This document shows positions 37,829 to 47,944 of a DNA stretch of 64,000 bases, in pieces. The notes under the pieces are model-generated. The model had not been told where the DNA came from and did no database searches. It saw nothing but the letters and a program-made list of their open reading frames with translations. Location: positions 62,001-126,000 of the forward strand of contig NZ_BMUI01000014.1 in the NCBI RefSeq assembly GCF_014650115.1, given 5' to 3'. Position 1 is the first letter of the stretch. Each line of letters begins with the position of its first letter. A program made the position numbers and the translations under genes. Source of the stretch: Streptomyces olivaceoviridis. GTDB lineage: Bacteria; Actinomycetota; Actinomycetes; Streptomycetales; Streptomycetaceae.

Positions 37829-40822
37829 GTGAGTTCCACGCTCCGAAGAACGACCTTCGCCTGTGGCGCGGCGGCTCTGGCCGTCTCCCTGGCCGCCGTC
37901 TGTACCGGCATACCGGCGCAGGCCGCCGGTGACCCGCTGACACCCGTCCCCCGCTCCGGGCACCTCCCGGCCGGCCGTTACATCGTGACCCTCTCCGACG
38001 CGCCCGTCGCTCTCTACCAGGGTGGCGTGGCCGGCCTCGCGGGCACCGCACCGAAGCCGGGCGCCAGGGTCGACACCTCCAGCGCCGCCGCGCACCGCTA
38101 CCGGGACTACCTCCAGGACCGGCAGAGCGAGGTCGCCGCCTCGGTCGGCGCCAAGGTCCGGGGGCGCTACACGGTGGTGACCAACGGCTTCACCGCGAAA
38201 CTGACGGCCGTTCAGGCGGCGCTTCTGAGCCGGCAGCCGGGCGTCCTCAAGGTCAGCCCGGACGGATGGAACAAGCCGACGGACGACTCCCGGTCCACCG
38301 ACCTCATGGGCCTGTCGGGGCCGCACGGTGTGTGGTCGAGGCTCGGCGGCACCGCGAACTCGGGCAAGGGCGTGGTGGTCGGTGTCATCGACACCGGCGT
38401 CTGGCCCGAGAGCGCGTCGTTCGCCGCCCCCGCGCTGGGCACCGCGCCCCCCACGGCCAAGGACCCCTACCGCCCTTACCGCAAGGGCGACGTGATAACG
38501 ATGAAGAAGGCCGACGGAGGCACCTTCACCGGCGTCTGCCAGACCGGTGATCAGTTCACCGCCGCCGCCTGCAACACCAAGCTCGTCGGCGCCCGGTACT
38601 TCGGCGACGCCTATCTCGCCGAGACGCCCCCGGAGCAGCGGGACGACTACGTGTCACCGCGCGACGGCGAGGGCCACGGTACCCACACCGCGTCCACCGC
38701 CGCGGGCAACGCGAACGTCCGGGTGACCGTGCAGGGGAAGGACTTCGGGAAGATCTCCGGAGTGGCACCGGGCGCCGCGGTCGCCGTGTACAAGGCGCTG
38801 TGGAAGGACAAGGGCGGCGCCGACTCCGACATCGTCGCGGCGATCAACCAGGCGGTGGCGGACGGCGTCGACGTCATCAACTACTCCGCGGGGGCGCTCC
38901 TGGAGACCCCGCTCGACAATCCCGTCCAGCAGGCATTCCGGGCGGCGGCACAGGCCGGCGTGTTCGTGTCGACGTCCGCGGGCAACAACGGCCCGTCGAG
39001 GTCGTGGATGGACAACACCGCCCCGTGGACCACCACCGTCGCGGCCAGCACCATGGCGACCCCGGAGGCCACGGTGAAGCTGGGCGACGGCCGGACCTTC
39101 GTCGGGGCCAGCGTCACCGTGGACACGGAAGTCGGGCCGAAACCGCTGGTGTTGTCCACCGACGTGCGGGCCGCCTCGGCGACGGAGACGACGGCGAAGC
39201 TGTGCCAGGACGGGACGCTCGACCCGGCGAAGACGGCCGGGAAGATCGTGGTGTGCGACCGGGGGGTCAACACCCGGGTGAGCAAGTCCGCCGAGGTCGC
39301 GCGGGCCGGGGGCGTCGGCATGGTCCTGGTGAACACCAGCGACCAGGACACGGACGGCGACATCCACCTGGTGCCGACCGTGCACCTGAACGGAACGGCG
39401 GCCACGACGGTCCGCGGCTACGCGGCGGCGCCGGGCGCCACCGTCTCACTGGAGCCGGGAGGTTCCACCGGGACGCCGTACCCGCAGATCGCTCCGTTCT
39501 CCTCCAGGGGACCCTCGGAGGAGAACAAGGGCGCGCTGATCAAACCGGACCTCGCCGCACCGGGCGTGGCCGTGCTCGCGGCCGTCGCGCCGCCCAGCAA
39601 CCAGGGGCACGACTTCGACTTCATGTCGGGAACGTCGATGGCCGCGCCGCAGGTGTCCGGCCTCGCGGCCCTCTACTTCGGCGTGCATCCCAAGTGGTCC
39701 CCGATGGCGGTCAAGTCGGCCCTGATGACGACCGCCGTGGACACCAAGACCGCGTCGGGCGGCACCAACACCGACGTGTACGCGCAGGGTTCCGGTGAGG
39801 TCGACCCCGCCGCGATGCTCAACCCCGGCCTGGTCTACGACTCGTCGAACCGGGACTGGCTCGCCTACGAGGAGGGCCTCGGGATCGACACCGGTACCGG
39901 CGTGGCTCCCATCGAACCCAGCAATCTGAACTACCCCTCCATCTCCGTGGACCGACTGCTCGGTTCGCGTACCCTCACCCGCACGCTGACCGCGGTCAGG
40001 CCGGGTGTGTACCGGGCGTCGGTCGAGCTGCCCGGTTTCCAGGCCGAGGTGAAGCCCTCGACCCTGCGCTTCACCCGTACCGGACAGACCGCGAAGGTCA
40101 GCATCAAGCTGACGCGCACCACAGCGGTCTCCGATGTCCCCGTCACGGGTTCCCTGACCTGGGCGGGCAGCGGGCACGTGTCAGTACGCAGCCCGATCGT
40201 GGTGACACCGCAGAGCTTGCTGGCCCCCGGCCGGCTGGAAGGCAGCGGGAGCGCGGGAAGCGTCTCGTACTCCGTGACCCCGGGAACCGAGAAGCTGAAG
40301 CTCACCGCCTACGCCCCCGTGGCGGGCGCCCCCGTACGCGGTGAGATGTCCGACGAGACGGGCAACGCACAGGACTTCGTCCTCACGGTGCCGCAGGGAA
40401 GCAAGGCCGGTGAGTTCTTCGCCGTCGGGGACAACCCCGACGACAAGCTGTACCTGATGGTCACGCCCCTGCGGGAGGACGGTTCGCCCGCCACGAGCGG
40501 CCAGCTGAGCGAGTACGAACACCAGGCGCACGTCAGCCTGGGGACGCTGAAGCCGGGCAAGTACGCGGTGACCGTCATGTCGGCCTGGTACGAGGGGGCG
40601 CCGTTCTCGTCCGACATCAAGTTCACCCTTCAGGCGAACGTGGTGGGCACGGACGCGCCGACGACCGGCACCTTCAGCGTGTCTCCCGAGCGTCCTGCGA
40701 CGAAGCCGGGCGTCCCCTTCCCCGTCACCGGTACGTGGTCCGGTGTGGACACCTCCGCTCCGGCTACCGCCTACGTCGGTTACCAGGACGGTACCGGCAC
40801 CCTGGTCAGCATCCACGGCTGA
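37829..40822 (+). CDS. Secreted S8 peptidase with I9 propeptide, PA insert and Fn3-like C-terminus
   Basis: The 997-aa precursor starts at GTG 37829 just after GGAGGAAC. A Sec signal peptide (LRRTTFACGAAALAVSLAAV, cut near AQAAG) and an inhibitor-I9-like propeptide (about 45-130, RYIVTLSDAPVAL...) precede the catalytic domain. Asp188 (GVIDTGVW), His283 (GHGTHTAS) and Ser603 (GTSMAAPQVSG) form the triad. A PA domain is inserted between His and Ser (about 430-530), the cucumisin/PoPC-like arrangement. An Fn3-like domain follows (about 700-795), then a C-terminal beta domain. It probably degrades extracellular protein. A rho-independent terminator follows at 40918. Confidence 0.93.
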   Translation: MSSTLRRTTFACGAAALAVSLAAVCTGIPAQAAGDPLTPVPRSGHLPAGRYIVTLSDAPVALYQGGVAGLAGTAPKPGARVDTSSAAAHRYRDYLQDRQSEVAASVGAKVRGRYTVVTNGFTAKLTAVQAALLSRQPGVLKVSPDGWNKPTDDSRSTDLMGLSGPHGVWSRLGGTANSGKGVVVGVIDTGVWPESASFAAPALGTAPPTAKDPYRPYRKGDVITMKKADGGTFTGVCQTGDQFTAAACNTKLVGARYFGDAYLAETPPEQRDDYVSPRDGEGHGTHTASTAAGNANVRVTVQGKDFGKISGVAPGAAVAVYKALWKDKGGADSDIVAAINQAVADGVDVINYSAGALLETPLDNPVQQAFRAAAQAGVFVSTSAGNNGPSRSWMDNTAPWTTTVAASTMATPEATVKLGDGRTFVGASVTVDTEVGPKPLVLSTDVRAASATETTAKLCQDGTLDPAKTAGKIVVCDRGVNTRVSKSAEVARAGGVGMVLVNTSDQDTDGDIHLVPTVHLNGTAATTVRGYAAAPGATVSLEPGGSTGTPYPQIAPFSSRGPSEENKGALIKPDLAAPGVAVLAAVAPPSNQGHDFDFMSGTSMAAPQVSGLAALYFGVHPKWSPMAVKSALMTTAVDTKTASGGTNTDVYAQGSGEVDPAAMLNPGLVYDSSNRDWLAYEEGLGIDTGTGVAPIEPSNLNYPSISVDRLLGSRTLTRTLTAVRPGVYRASVELPGFQAEVKPSTLRFTRTGQTAKVSIKLTRTTAVSDVPVTGSLTWAGSGHVSVRSPIVVTPQSLLAPGRLEGSGSAGSVSYSVTPGTEKLKLTAYAPVAGAPVRGEMSDETGNAQDFVLTVPQGSKAGEFFAVGDNPDDKLYLMVTPLREDGSPATSGQLSEYEHQAHVSLGTLKPGKYAVTVMSAWYEGAPFSSDIKFTLQANVVGTDAPTTGTFSVSPERPATKPGVPFPVTGTWSGVDTSAPATAYVGYQDGTGTLVSIHG

Positions 40823-40917
40823 CCCCCTCCTCCGGCGGGCCGCCCGGCGGCCCGCCGGACCTGTCGGCCCGATGGAACCGCCCTCCTCACCCGCGTTCCC
40901 CTGGACTGGTTGTCGGT

Positions 40918-40949
40918 GAGCGCTCGCGCAACGCGAGCGCTCCTTTTTT
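40918..40949 (+). terminator. Rho-independent terminator after the subtilase gene
   Basis: An 11-bp perfect stem (GAGCGCTCGCG, loop CAA, CGCGAGCGCTC at 40932-40942) is followed by CC and six T residues. This is the most classical intrinsic terminator in the window. Confidence 0.95.
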
Positions 40950-40966
40950 GTGATCAGTCACGACAC

Positions 40967-41003
40967 GGGTGCCCGCCACCGGCGATCCCGGTGGCGGACA
41001 CCC
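40967..41003 (-). terminator. Terminator of the convergent peptidase gene
   Basis: A 16-bp stem with one mismatch (GGGTGCCCGCCACCGG and CCGGTGGCGGACACCC, loop CGATC) lies ten bases beyond the stop at 41014. It stands back to back with the plus-strand terminator at 40918. Confidence 0.8.
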
Positions 41004-41013
41004 GATGACCGGC

Positions 41014-44000
41014 TCAGCGCAGCCCGTAGGCCCGCGTGACGGTCTGCCGGACCCGGTCACCCGCGCGGTCGACGGCGCTCGCCCGCAGGGACACGTGGCC
41101 GCCCGGCTGCCCGCCGGCGGGTATCACCAGCGACCAGTGGCCCCGGCCGGCGGACGTGACCGCCGCCGGGCTCCAGGTCCTGCCGTCGTCGTACGACACG
41201 TCGACGGTGACCTTGCGGACCGGGGACGTGCCGGAAGCGCCCGGCTGGTGCCGTACCGTGACCGAACCGGTGAACTCCTTGCCGGCCGAGGCGGTGTTGT
41301 GCCCGTCGAGCGGCAGGGCGAACCCGAGGTCCAGCAGGTCCACCGGGGTGCGGACCGAGTCCTCGGTACGGCCGGTGGTGAAGGTCCACTCCGAACGCAC
41401 CTTCGGGGAGAGCACGGACGGGCGGGTGGCCCTGACGACCAGCCGGTAGGTGCCCGCGGCCGACGGCAGGTCGAAAGCCCCCGCTCCCGGTGTGTCGCTG
41501 CCGTCCACCTTCGTCCGGTCCCGGAACAGTTCGGTCGTGCCCTTCTCCAGGACCTGGCCGTCGATGTCCGTACCGGCCGCGGTCGTGTGGTTCGGATCGG
41601 CGTCGTTGAACACCGGGATCGCGGTCACGAGCCGGTCGCCGGACCGGTAGGCCGCGGGTGCCGGCAGGCCGTCCGCGTCACTGGTCAGCGGCTTCGGCAG
41701 CCGCGGCGCGAAGGGCGCCGTGCCCCACGCGGCCGAGGTGCGCCGGTCGGTGCGGTAGGTGGTCCACGCGGTCCGCTCCGACGCCCCGTACGTCCAGTCG
41801 GCGTTCAGCCCGGCGCCGGAGTCCACGCTCCAGGACACCCCGGGCGTGAAGTACTCGACGCGCGTCTGCGGGACGGCCAGCCGCTGCTCCGTCACGCCCG
41901 ACAGGCCCGATACCGGGTCGTTGTAGAGCACGCCCTGCACGATGACGTGCCGACCCCCCGCCGGGTTGCGGTAGACGGCCTTCGTCCGGGCGAGCGCGGC
42001 GCGCCGGAAGTGCCAGGCCTGGCCCTCGGGCAGGTCCAGGCCCACCGAGCCGAACAGGTTGTACTGCGTGTGGGTGGCGGGTGTGCCGACCACGTGCACC
42101 TGCCGCGCACCGGCCGCCAGCCGCTCCCGCAGCCCCTCGACGTCCTCGTACCGCAGCAGTTGCAGGATCGGCACCTCCGTGAGGCGCGCGATGTAGTCGT
42201 AGGTGAGGACCAGCGCGGCGCCCTTGGCCTTCAGCCCCGTCACCAGGGTGGCGAACTGCTCCTGCGTCGGCGTGCCGACGGGATCCGGCGAGTAGTGCTC
42301 CGGCGCGACGAGCACCACCTTGCCCCGGACGTCTCCGACCTGGTCCGGGTCGGTCTCCTCGTCGATGTCGACCAGGTCCGCGGTGATGTCGCCCTCGTAA
42401 CCGGCGGACTGGGGGTCCTCCACATAGCTGACCTCGAACGGGTGCTCGCCGACCGTCGTCACCTGGTTCTGCGGTGGGGCCCAGGCCGCGCCGTACGAGA
42501 GCGCCGTTCCGGGGACGGCCTTGTCGGACAGCACGTAGCGGGGTGTGTAGTTGCTTTCCAGGGCGATGCCGTCAGTGCCGTCGCCGGTGGTGACGGCGGA
42601 CGAGAGGGTGACGTGGGCCGAGTAGAGATCCGGGCGCGCGGCGGGATCGTCCAGGTCGGCCGTGACCGGCTGGGCCTTGGTCCCGTCGAGGGCGAGGGTG
42701 CGGTCGCCGTCGACGTGCAGTCCGCCCTGGAGGTAGTAGGTGATCGTCACATGCAGCAGGCCGGAGACCGTGCCGAGCCCCAGGACGCGGTAGTCCCCGT
42801 CGGGCACCTCTGCCCGCAGGCCGTTCTCGTCACCCGAGTCGGCGGGGTAGACGGCGCCCGTGGTCTCGTTCTGGAGCGCGACCCAGGCGTCGTCGAGGCC
42901 CAGCGCCTCCCCCGCGTGGTTGCGTACGCGGACCGTCACCGTGCGGAGGAGTTCCCGGACCTGGGCGGTGACCGGGGTGACCACCCGGGCGTCCCCGGCG
43001 GTGGCCGTCAGCCGCCCCTCGTAGGAGCCGACGGAGTCGGGGCCGGCCGCGAGCCGCACGGTGGCGGTGGCCGTCCCGTGCGCCGGAACCGTGACGGAGG
43101 GCTCGGCGGAGAACAAGCCGTCGGGCGCGGGCCGTCCCCGCTCGTCGGTCACGGACAGGCTCAGGCCGAGGGTGACCGGAGCGTCGCCGTCGTTGGCGTA
43201 GGTCACCCGGCCGGTAGTGGGCTGCGCCGGGTCGTGGGGCCACGGGATGCGGCCCAGGCCGAGCGACGGGGTGACGGCGCGCACGGACTGCGCGTCGGCC
43301 CGGGCCACGTCCAGCCGGCCCGCGCCGTTGCCGAACACGTCGACGTCCTTCAGCACGGTCGCCGACCCCGTGAGCGCGGCCTTGATCTGCCGGCCGGTCC
43401 AGTCGGGGTGTTCGCCGGCGATGATCGCCGCGGCGCCCGCGACGTGCGGGGTGGCCATCGACGTCCCCGACAGCGACACGTAGTCGGCGTCACCCGGCGC
43501 GTCCGGGAACGCCCCCGGCGCGCGGGCGGCGACGATGTTCTCGCCGGGCGCCGAGATCTCCGGTTTCAGTCCGAAGTCCCCCGCGCGCGGCCCCCGGCTG
43601 GAGAACCGGCTGAGGGTGTCCTGCTTGGTGGTGCTCGCCACGGTCAGCGCCGCGTCCGCGGCTCCGGGCGCCGTCACGCTGCGCGGCTGGCCGGCGTTGC
43701 CGGCGGCCACCACGAACAACGCGCCCGACGCGGCCGAGAGCCTGTTCACCGAGGTGGACAGCAGGTCGGTGCCGTCGCTCGGGGCGTCGCCGCCCAGGCT
43801 CATGCTGATCACGTCGGCACCCTGCTGGACGGCCCACTCCATGCCGGCCAGGACGCCGGAGTCCGTGCCGCTGCCCTCGTCGTCGAGGACCTTGCCGTTG
43901 AGCAGCCTCACCCCGGGGGCCACCCCCCGGTACCGGCCGCCGGAGGCGGCGCCGCTGCCGGTGATGGTGGACGCCACATGGGTGCCGTGGCCCGCGTGGT

Positions 44001-44784
44001 CGTCGGTGTCGGCCGCGCTGGAGAAGTTCTCCGCCGCGTCGACCTTCCCCTTCAGATCCGGATGGGTGGAGGAGATGCCGGTGTCGAGCACGGCGACCTT
44101 GACGCCCTCGCCGGTATGGCCGTGCTCCCAGGCGGTGGGCGCGCCGACCAGCGGCACACTCACGTCCAGGGTGGACCGTACGACGCCGTCCAGCCAGATC
44201 TTCGTGCCGTGCGCCGGGGCGGCCCGGCCGGTGCCGGCCGCGCCGGCCCGCTCACCGGTCAGGGACCGCCACAGGGCGGTCGCGTGCGGCTTGCCGGTGC
44301 TCAGCGCTCGTATGCCCAGCCGGGGCAGGGTGTGGGTGACCCTGGCGGTGGAGGGCGTCACCGTCTTCGGGGCGGTGCCCGGTCGTCCGGCGACGATCAC
44401 CTTGATGTCATGGGTGTGCCGGTCGTCGAGGTGCTGCCGCGCGAGTTCGGTGATGTCGAACAGCGCCTTGTCCACCTCGCCGCGCGCCATCGCACCCCAG
44501 GCGTCCCGGGGCACGACATAGGTGTGGCCACCCTCGGTGTAGTTCGCGAACGCCGTCTGGCGCCGTTCCGTGCCGGCCGTGGCGCTCACGACCCGTACGG
44601 TGTCGCCCGTGCGGCGGTAGCGGACGATGTCCCCCGTGATCAGGGTGACCTGTTCGACCGGCCCGGCGGCGGGTGTGCCCGGCCGGGCGGCGGCGTCCGT
44701 GGGCGTCGCGCCGGCCGGAGCGACGAGCGCTCCCGTCAGCGTGCCGACGCCCAGTAACAGCGCCGCTGTTCTGTGTCGTGTCAC
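41014..44784 (-). CDS. Secreted S8 serine peptidase, 1256 aa
   Basis: GTG 44784 follows AGGAGG by six bases. A signal peptide (TAALLLGVGTLTGALVAPAG) precedes a prodomain with the actinobacterial opening VTLITGDIVRY. The catalytic domain has Asp234 (VAVLDTGIS), His266 (GHGTHVAST), the oxyanion motif VVAAGNAG, and Ser442 (SGTSMATPHVAG). A long C-terminal half carries beta-sandwich and PA-like regions (DVRGKVVLVAPEH) and ends in a roughly 150-residue domain (AFDLPSAAGTYRL...RQTVTRAYGLR). That last domain is matched by the separate lipoprotein at 52676-53284. The protein acts outside the cell; the substrate is unknown. Confidence 0.92.
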   Translation of the reverse strand: MTRHRTAALLLGVGTLTGALVAPAGATPTDAAARPGTPAAGPVEQVTLITGDIVRYRRTGDTVRVVSATAGTERRQTAFANYTEGGHTYVVPRDAWGAMARGEVDKALFDITELARQHLDDRHTHDIKVIVAGRPGTAPKTVTPSTARVTHTLPRLGIRALSTGKPHATALWRSLTGERAGAAGTGRAAPAHGTKIWLDGVVRSTLDVSVPLVGAPTAWEHGHTGEGVKVAVLDTGISSTHPDLKGKVDAAENFSSAADTDDHAGHGTHVASTITGSGAASGGRYRGVAPGVRLLNGKVLDDEGSGTDSGVLAGMEWAVQQGADVISMSLGGDAPSDGTDLLSTSVNRLSAASGALFVVAAGNAGQPRSVTAPGAADAALTVASTTKQDTLSRFSSRGPRAGDFGLKPEISAPGENIVAARAPGAFPDAPGDADYVSLSGTSMATPHVAGAAAIIAGEHPDWTGRQIKAALTGSATVLKDVDVFGNGAGRLDVARADAQSVRAVTPSLGLGRIPWPHDPAQPTTGRVTYANDGDAPVTLGLSLSVTDERGRPAPDGLFSAEPSVTVPAHGTATATVRLAAGPDSVGSYEGRLTATAGDARVVTPVTAQVRELLRTVTVRVRNHAGEALGLDDAWVALQNETTGAVYPADSGDENGLRAEVPDGDYRVLGLGTVSGLLHVTITYYLQGGLHVDGDRTLALDGTKAQPVTADLDDPAARPDLYSAHVTLSSAVTTGDGTDGIALESNYTPRYVLSDKAVPGTALSYGAAWAPPQNQVTTVGEHPFEVSYVEDPQSAGYEGDITADLVDIDEETDPDQVGDVRGKVVLVAPEHYSPDPVGTPTQEQFATLVTGLKAKGAALVLTYDYIARLTEVPILQLLRYEDVEGLRERLAAGARQVHVVGTPATHTQYNLFGSVGLDLPEGQAWHFRRAALARTKAVYRNPAGGRHVIVQGVLYNDPVSGLSGVTEQRLAVPQTRVEYFTPGVSWSVDSGAGLNADWTYGASERTAWTTYRTDRRTSAAWGTAPFAPRLPKPLTSDADGLPAPAAYRSGDRLVTAIPVFNDADPNHTTAAGTDIDGQVLEKGTTELFRDRTKVDGSDTPGAGAFDLPSAAGTYRLVVRATRPSVLSPKVRSEWTFTTGRTEDSVRTPVDLLDLGFALPLDGHNTASAGKEFTGSVTVRHQPGASGTSPVRKVTVDVSYDDGRTWSPAAVTSAGRGHWSLVIPAGGQPGGHVSLRASAVDRAGDRVRQTVTRAYGLR

Positions 44785-45173
44785 TGCAATCCTCCTGTCG
44801 GCGCCCCGTGGTCGAGGGGCGGGGACATGTGTCCCGACAGGTGAACAGGGAAGGGTGGCCCCCGGGTTGCCTCGGAATCCGCTGAAGCTGCCGCCCTCGC
44901 CGCCGAACTCCTCCGCCGCGGACCGGAGTTACCGGCGACCGTCCGGCTCCGGTGCCGCGTGAGTGCCGCGCGCGCGGACACGGACCGGGCCACCGCACGA
45001 GCCGGTGCCGGCAGGGGACGCCCACGGCGTCTGACCGGATGGGGGCACACACGGCGGCTGACCGGATGGGGGCACACACGGCGGCTGACCGGATGAGGGC
45101 GCACACGCGGAGGCGGGCGTACGGCGTCCGGGGCGCTGTCCGGCACCGAGCGCCGTCGGCTCACCGCCGCCGG
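44785..45173. promoter_or_regulatory. 389-base gap upstream of the S8 peptidase
   Basis: This stretch contains the peptidase ribosome site and presumably its promoter, the tandem repeat at 45032-45113, and no supported gene. The 3' end of the broken ketopantoate-reductase gene is at its right edge. Confidence 0.35.
45032..45113. repeat. 27-bp tandem repeat, about three units
   Basis: Units begin at 45032, 45059 and 45086 with ctgaccggatgggggcacac. The first two are identical and the third is degenerate (gatgagggcgcac). It lies in noncoding sequence downstream of a pseudogene. Confidence 0.9.
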
Positions 45174-46027
45174 TCACGCGGCCCGTGGCAGACGCGGCAC
45201 CCCGGCCCCGCCGGTGTCCAGGGGGCGCAGCGCCTGGAGGAGCGCGGTGACGGCCCGGTTCAACGGGACGTCGATGCCGAGCTTCTCGGCTTGCCGGACG
45301 ACGGCCCCGTTGAGGGCGTCGTACTCCAGCGGCCTTCCGGCCAGCCGGTCGTACAGCATGGACGTTCCGTTGTCCGCGGCGAACTCCGCCGTGAAGGCGA
45401 GGGTGCGCTGGACGTCCTCCTCCGTGAGCCGGGCGCCGAGCGCCACGCCCACCGCCGACGCCTCCCGCATCAGCCCGAGGGCGAGTTCACGCACGTGTGC
45501 GTCCTGAAACACCTCCATGCGGCGCAGGGTGAGCGCGGTGAGGGAGTTCACGGCGATGTTGAGCATCAGCTTGCGCCACATGGCCGTGGTGAGGTCCTCC
45601 GCCACCTCCACTGTCATTCCGCTGCCCTCGAACAACTCGGCCAGCTCCTCGGCCCACGGCCCCCGCGGAACCTGGAAGCTGTCGCCGTAACCGAGCCGGA
45701 TACGGCCCGGGGCGAGCCTCTCGGCCTGGATGTACACCAGTGCCGGGACCAGCGAGGCCCGGGGGGAGAGATCCTGGACGCCTTCCGTCTGTTCGACGCC
45801 GTTCTGGAGGACGACGACGGTGGTGTTCTCGTCGCACAGGGAGCGCAGCCACATGGCCGCGCTCTGAGTGTCGAACGACTTCACGGCGAGCAGGACCCAG
45901 CACGGGTACGCACACAGACCGTCACATCGTGGCCTGCTCTGTGCAGCGCTGACGCGACCACACCTCCGACGGCACCCGCGCCGATCACGGCGACGGCGGT
46001 CCTGGGTGTCCTTCCGCTGGGACCCAT
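45174..46027 (-). pseudogene. Ketopantoate-reductase-like (PanE/ApbA) pseudogene
   Basis: ATG 46027, six bases after AGGAGGGG, opens a frame with a Rossmann start (VAVIGAGAVGGVVASALH...HDVTVCVRT) that stops at 45881 after 48 codons. The remainder is in another frame from about 45900: WVLLAVKSFDTQSAAMW, then the family's C-terminal helical domain (MWRKLMLNIAVNSLTALTL, MLYDRLAGRPLEYDALNG) to the stop at 45174. Relatives have about 40-50 residues between the CVRT and LLAVKS segments. An out-of-frame internal deletion of about 100-150 bases therefore best explains the data. An intact enzyme would reduce 2-dehydropantoate with NADPH; this copy should be inactive. Sequencing error alone cannot explain the missing segment. 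Confidence 0.85.
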
Positions 46028-46215
46028 TGTCCCCTCCTGATCAGGGTGCGGGATCGCTGCACGATGTATCCCCCACGTATCACCAACGACGTGTGACGCT
46101 CCGCTGGTTCGCAGGTCGGGCGAATGTGCCGACAGTCACATACGTGTCCAAGAGGAAGAAATGGGTCGGGATCCGTGCGCCGGCCGGGACGCCGCCCGCG
46201 GCGGTTCATGGCGGA

Positions 46216-47685
46216 CTACGACGCCGGCAGCGGAGTGCGATGCCGGGACCGGCCGGAGCCGGAGGCGGGTTCCGGTCCGCTGCCGGGGCCTCCCGCGGGC
46301 TCCGGCCGGGGCGATGTCACCGAGTCGGCCCGCCGCAGTCCGTGACGGACCGTCAGCCCGTGCAGTCGCTCACCGTCCCGTGCGTCGAGAACACCGTGGA
46401 CGTGCACCACGGCCCGGACACAGACCTCGGGCTCCAACTGCCCGAACAGCCGCTCCAGCGCCGGCCACAGGGACGCGTCGAGCGGTCGGTGCGAACCCCA
46501 GGGCCCGAGGTCGAGTGCGACGGTGTCGGCGCGGGCGGGGCGGGCCGTGGCGAGGAGCGGCGGTGCGGCGTCACGCGGTCCGACCCACAGGCCCGACGGG
46601 GTCACCCCCGCCCTCCAGTCCCGGCCCAGCGACAGCGCGTCGGGCCCGGTGCCCGCGCTCAGCACCGCGGGGACCCGCCATTGCGTCACGCGCGCCGGCC
46701 GGCCGCCCTCGCCCGTCGCCGGCCCGTGGACGAGGGTCCGGGCGAAGGGCCGCCAGGCGGGCCGGCCCTCCTCGTCGAGCAGGTACTGGTCCGCGGCGGC
46801 GTCGCCGGCCGAGACGCCCTCCGGGACGGCCCTGCCGTGCATGACGGGCGCTCCCAGCGCCACCGCGACCTCGCAGCCCAGGAGGTCCGACACCTCCTGA
46901 GCGGTCCGTGACATCGGCCGACCCGCCAGCGAAACCAGCCGCAGCGAGCCGCGGACCCGCTCGGGGAGCGTCCCCATGACCACCGCGAGGACGGTGGCGG
47001 GAGTCCGCGGCGAGGTGATGATCAGCTGCGGCCGGCCGTCCTCCGGCGGTACGGCGTGCAGCCGGGCGTGGGTGGCGGGCGACACCGGTCCCGCGGGCCG
47101 TACGGCCAGCCCGGCCGGCACGGGTTCGACGATGTGCCCGGCCAGTGTCTGGCGGCCCACCCGCCGCACCGCGATCTCCCAGTCCGGAACGGGCAGATGA
47201 CCGCTCACGTGCCGGGCGGCCGTGCCGGGCGAGAAGTGCCACCAGCCGCCGGGGCCCCCCGGGTGGCCGGGCGCGAAGAGACAACCCGTCGCCGTCACGA
47301 GCGCGGACCCGGCGGTGGCCAGGACGTCCATCCCCCACCGTTCGCTGATCAGCCGGGCCGCCGACGGGCTGTCGCCGGCCTCGTGGGCGCCCTCGGACAT
47401 CACCAGGGTCAGCAGGCGCACCCGTGCGTCCCGGCTCGCCTCCAGCGCGGGCGCCAGCAGCCGGCCCAGCCCCTCCGCGCCGCCCTCGACCGAGGGCACG
47501 CCGACCACGACGAACGCCTCGTTCGGCCGGGTGGGGCCCAGCCGGCCGGCGAGCCGGGTGAGCCACACCGGCGGCCTGCTCCCCGAGTGCACCAGATGCA
47601 GGTGCTCGCCGACGGAGGTGAGCGTCGATGCCGTCGCCGTGTCGTATCGAGCGTGGCCCGGGTCTCCCGCGGGGATGACGGTCAT
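46216..47685 (-). CDS. Paralogue of the N-terminal region of the 1046-aa T7SS-locus protein
   Basis: The 489-aa product is called from ATG 47685 (GAGGG upstream); in-frame starts further out are possible. It aligns along nearly its full length with residues about 25-455 of the product of 25149-28289. Shared segments include LHLVHSGSRPP, LISERWGMDVLATAG, GGWWHFSPG, WRPFARTL and RAVVHVHGVLDA. It then ends in a Gly/Pro/Ser-rich tail and lacks the acidic array and ART-like C-terminus. There is no signal peptide or membrane helix, so it is probably cytosolic. The function is unknown; the presence of one copy in the T7SS locus suggests a link to secretion or to the ART-like domain. Divergent from the VOC gene. 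Confidence 0.65.
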   Translation of the reverse strand: MTVIPAGDPGHARYDTATASTLTSVGEHLHLVHSGSRPPVWLTRLAGRLGPTRPNEAFVVVGVPSVEGGAEGLGRLLAPALEASRDARVRLLTLVMSEGAHEAGDSPSAARLISERWGMDVLATAGSALVTATGCLFAPGHPGGPGGWWHFSPGTAARHVSGHLPVPDWEIAVRRVGRQTLAGHIVEPVPAGLAVRPAGPVSPATHARLHAVPPEDGRPQLIITSPRTPATVLAVVMGTLPERVRGSLRLVSLAGRPMSRTAQEVSDLLGCEVAVALGAPVMHGRAVPEGVSAGDAAADQYLLDEEGRPAWRPFARTLVHGPATGEGGRPARVTQWRVPAVLSAGTGPDALSLGRDWRAGVTPSGLWVGPRDAAPPLLATARPARADTVALDLGPWGSHRPLDASLWPALERLFGQLEPEVCVRAVVHVHGVLDARDGERLHGLTVRHGLRRADSVTSPRPEPAGGPGSGPEPASGSGRSRHRTPLPAS

Positions 47686-47944
47686 GCGGCCCTCACAGTC
47701 CATGGTCACGACGGAAGGAGACACACGGAGGGCTTGACACGGACACGCGTCGCTGACCTCGCGGCCATCCCTGTGCTCACATGTGCCCACCGGGTCCGTT
47801 CCCGGCACACGTGTCTCCGGGCCGGAGTCTACCGGACACATGTCGGGCGAAGATATGTACCCGATTCGCTGGTTTTGCCCCTGATGGGAGCGTAGCGTTC
47901 ATCCAGGTACGTGTGAGATGTCGCAGGGGAGGAGGCAGGACGTC

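Noticed and set aside
40969..44757. 1262-codon plus-strand frame
   Set aside because: Antisense to the S8 peptidase with an intact catalytic triad; shadow.
47872..47900. Sigma-70-like promoter TTGCCC...TAGCGT upstream of the VOC gene
   Set aside because: Spacing of about 12 bases is too short for a standard promoter.
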